This document shows, one piece after another, positions 6,218-8,062 of a stretch of 8,062 nucleotides of DNA. Position 1 is the first letter of the stretch, and the number at the start of each line of letters is the position of its first letter. Both the position numbers and the translations under genes were made by a program. This DNA comes from an uncultured Anaerosacchariphilus sp. (GTDB taxonomy: Bacteria > Bacillota > Clostridia > Lachnospirales > Lachnospiraceae), in assembly GCA_934373375.1 (NCBI GenBank), contig CAKROP010000079.1, forward strand, positions 1 through 8,062, given 5' to 3'. A model generated the notes under the pieces. That model saw only the letters and a program-made list of their open reading frames with translations. It made no database searches and had not been told where the DNA came from.

Positions 6218-6242
6218 GCGGGCGGGGCACAAACCTGCCCGC
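6218..6242 (+). other. GC-rich hairpin between metF and cooC
   Basis: GCGGGCGGG (6218-6226) and CCTGCCCGC (6234-6242) form a 9-bp stem (one G-T pair) with a 7-base loop. It is followed by GATAAAAGG, not a T-run, so it is not a proper intrinsic terminator. It sits 9 bases before the cooC ribosome site (AGGAGAG, about 6253-6259). Two direct copies of TTAAAATTG (6197-6205, 6210-6218) lie just upstream. An mRNA-stability or processing element is the likeliest reading. Confidence 0.4.
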
Positions 6243-6268
6243 GATAAAAGGCAGGAGAGAACAAAGAT

Positions 6269-7042
6269 ATGCCACATACAATTGCCGTAGCCGGAAAAGG
6301 CGGTGTGGGAAAAACTACACTTACAGGACTTTTAATTGAATACCTGTGCCAGAAAAAGCAGGGACCTGTTCTGGCTGTAGATGCAGATGCCAATTCCAAT
6401 CTGAACGAGGTGCTGGGCGTGGAGGCTGCTCCGACCCTGGGCGAGATTCGTGAGGAGATTGCAAAGGCAGAGACAGCGGGTTCCAACCCGATTCCGAAAG
6501 GAATGTCCAAGCAGGATTACGCGGAGCTGAAATTCGGGGAAGCGCTTTCCGAGCAGGATGATTATGATTTACTGGTGATGGGTCACACACAGGGAAAAGG
6601 ATGCTATTGCTTTGTCAATGGACTTCTGACGACCCAGATTGCAAGATATGCCAAGAATTACAAATATATAGTAGTAGATAATGAAGCGGGAATGGAGCAC
6701 ATCAGCCGCGGAATTCTTCCGTCGGTAGATACCATTATTCTGGTCAGCGACTGCTCACGCAGAGGCGTGCAGGCGGTAGGACGTATCGCGAAGCTGATTC
6801 CGGAATGTGGACTGAAGCCCAGGTCCGTAGGACTGATTATCAATCGCGCTCCGGGTGGAGTGCTGAACGCGGGAACGAAAGAAGAGATCGAAAAACAGGG
6901 CCTTCATCTGCTGGGCGTCGTTCCTCAGGACGAGCAGGTGTTTGAGTATGACTGTGACGGCGTGCCCACAGTAAAGCTTCCGGAGGATTCTCCGGTCCGC
7001 AAGGCGCTGTACAGTATTATTGACCAGTTGGATCTTTCATAA
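6269..7042 (+). CDS. cooC: CO dehydrogenase maturation ATPase CooC (nickel insertion)
   Basis: A 257-residue MinD/SIMIBI-class P-loop ATPase that uses ATP to help insert nickel into the C-cluster of CO dehydrogenase. The deviant Walker A GKGGVGKTT spans 9-17 with the signature K10 and the P-loop K15; DADAN at 38-42 is the switch region and VVDNEAGMEH at 135-144 contains the Walker B aspartate (D137). C112 and C114 (CYC) match the CXC metal site at the CooC dimer interface, at the same numbers as in Carboxydothermus CooC1. An INRAP segment at 191-195 fits the adenine-binding position. Length is typical (about 250-260). AGGAGAG lies about 10 bases before the ATG, and the gene is 37 bases ahead of the CO dehydrogenase gene, its expected client. 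The related name acsF (acetyl-CoA synthase maturation) is possible; separating the two would need phylogeny. Confidence 0.95.
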   Translation: MPHTIAVAGKGGVGKTTLTGLLIEYLCQKKQGPVLAVDADANSNLNEVLGVEAAPTLGEIREEIAKAETAGSNPIPKGMSKQDYAELKFGEALSEQDDYDLLVMGHTQGKGCYCFVNGLLTTQIARYAKNYKYIVVDNEAGMEHISRGILPSVDTIILVSDCSRRGVQAVGRIAKLIPECGLKPRSVGLIINRAPGGVLNAGTKEEIEKQGLHLLGVVPQDEQVFEYDCDGVPTVKLPEDSPVRKALYSIIDQLDLS

Positions 7043-7079
7043 TAAATTTATGAAAATAAAAAAAGGTAGGAGGTTTATA

Positions 7080-8062
7080 ATGGGAGATTTAAAGTTGACA
7101 ACGGTGGAGGAAATGGAAGCCGCAACAGCCAGACTTCTGGAGACAGGAGCAAAGGTAGGTGCTGATGCCTGGCAGCTTCGTGTGAAGAACCAGACACCGC
7201 ACTGTAAGTTTGGTGAGCAGGGTGTCTGCTGCCGAATCTGTGCTATGGGACCGTGCCGTATTACGCCGAAGGCGCCGAGAGGTATCTGCGGATGTGACGT
7301 ACATGGTATCGTAGGCCGTAACTATCTGAAATTCACAGCAGGCGGAGCAGCTACACACTCTGACCATGGCCGTGAGATCTGCCATACCCTGTATGCTGCA
7401 CAGCCGGATGGAGCTTACAAGGTAAAGGATCCGGAGAAGCTGATCCGCATCGCGAAGGAGTGGGGCGTAGAGACTGAGGGTAAGGATATCTATGATCTGG
7501 CTCACGAGATGGCAGAGACAGCTCTGATGGAGTATGGTAAGCCCTTCGGCGTACAGAGATGGCTGAAGAGAGCTCCGGAGCACACCCAGAAGCTGTGGCA
7601 TGATGCTGAGATCGAGCCGAGAGCCATTGACCGTGAGGTAGCTACTTCCTTACATATGACTCATATGGGATGTTCTTCCCTTCCGGAGGCGCTGGTTCGT
7701 CAGTCCTTGAGAGCAGGTCTGGCTGACGGCTGGGGCGGATCCATGTGCGGAACCGAGTTCTCCGACGTATTGTTCGGAACTCCGAAGCCCATCGACACTG
7801 AGGCAAACCTGGGCGTTATGAACGCTGACAATGTAAATATCGTAGTACACGGACATGACCCGTCACTTTCTGAGATGGTCTGTGAGTATGCAGACGATCC
7901 GGAGATGATCGCGTACGCAAAGAGCATGGGCGCGAAGGGCATCACCGTATCCGGTGTATGCTGTACCTCCAACGAGGTAGCGATGCGTCGTGGTATTCCG
8001 ATGGCAGGTAACTTCCTGCAGCAGGAGAACGTAGTTCTGACAGGCGCATGTGAGGCTATCGT
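7080..8062 (+). CDS. acsA: Anaerobic CO dehydrogenase catalytic subunit, 5' part (Ni-Fe-S)
   Basis: The first 327 codons of a protein usually about 630 residues; the window cuts it. It catalyses reversible CO2/CO conversion, and in acetogens supplies CO to acetyl-CoA synthase. C42 and C50 fit the subunit-bridging D-cluster; C51, C54, C59 and C70 fit the B-cluster (CCRICAMGPC, then GICG). The loop before C70 is about three residues shorter than in Carboxydothermus CooS. H93, H96 and H102 line up with its proton-relay histidines, while the third (H99) is glutamate here. H259 in VHGHDP and C294/C295 in SGVCCTSNE belong to the C-cluster site; the remaining ligands lie beyond the edge. AGGAGG (7068-7073) is 6 bases before the ATG. 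Position after cooC in a metF cluster favours AcsA over a stand-alone CooS, but acsB is not visible. The supplied open-reading calls only showed an antisense frame here; the true frame is the plus-strand one. Confidence 0.95.
   Translation, partial: MGDLKLTTVEEMEAATARLLETGAKVGADAWQLRVKNQTPHCKFGEQGVCCRICAMGPCRITPKAPRGICGCDVHGIVGRNYLKFTAGGAATHSDHGREICHTLYAAQPDGAYKVKDPEKLIRIAKEWGVETEGKDIYDLAHEMAETALMEYGKPFGVQRWLKRAPEHTQKLWHDAEIEPRAIDREVATSLHMTHMGCSSLPEALVRQSLRAGLADGWGGSMCGTEFSDVLFGTPKPIDTEANLGVMNADNVNIVVHGHDPSLSEMVCEYADDPEMIAYAKSMGAKGITVSGVCCTSNEVAMRRGIPMAGNFLQQENVVLTGACEAI

Noticed and set aside
7089..7601. 170-codon minus-strand frame opposite the CO dehydrogenase gene
   Set aside because: The plus strand encodes the cluster-binding cysteines in a continuous frame from 7080 to the window end.

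Overview
The window looks like a chromosomal segment of an anaerobic, acetogenic Clostridia-type Firmicute, plausibly a gut Lachnospiraceae member. This rests on strong AGGAGG-type ribosome sites, the protein families present, and the start of a Wood-Ljungdahl gene cluster that includes a carbon-monoxide dehydrogenase. The genus cannot be fixed from the sequence alone.

Left half (about 50-4358, minus strand). Three genes read leftward. First is an AroE-family shikimate dehydrogenase (3483-4358). After a 146-base gap with a weak terminator-like hairpin come a class-V aminotransferase-fold cysteine desulfurase (2152-3336) and, 64 bases on, a large FMN/4Fe-4S/FAD 'old yellow enzyme' of the enoate/2,4-dienoyl-CoA reductase type (141-2087). 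A strong hairpin with a T-run at 52-98 ends this unit.

Middle (4359-4599). A 241-base divergent control region separates the two halves. It holds a good rightward sigma-A type promoter (TTGATA, 17 bases, TATAAT) whose spacer contains an 11-base palindrome. On the aroE side there is a separate 23-base dyad.

Right half (4600-8062, plus strand). A five-gene, same-strand run has its own ribosome site before each gene: a His/Cys-rich small metal-binding protein, CooT (small Ni-binding protein), MetF (methylene-tetrahydrofolate reductase), CooC (P-loop ATPase for Ni insertion into CO dehydrogenase), and the first 327 codons of the Ni-Fe-S CO dehydrogenase catalytic subunit (AcsA/CooS), cut by the window end. 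Together these would supply nickel, mature CO dehydrogenase, and run the last methyl-branch reduction. The rest of the pathway (acetyl-CoA synthase, corrinoid protein, methyltransferase, possibly metV) is expected past the right edge but is not seen.

The gene families themselves are known. The less ordinary parts are the His-rich protein paired with CooT at the head of the operon, the run of hairpins between cooT and metF, and the symmetric sites in the divergent control region. I see no mobile element, CRISPR array, tRNA or rRNA.
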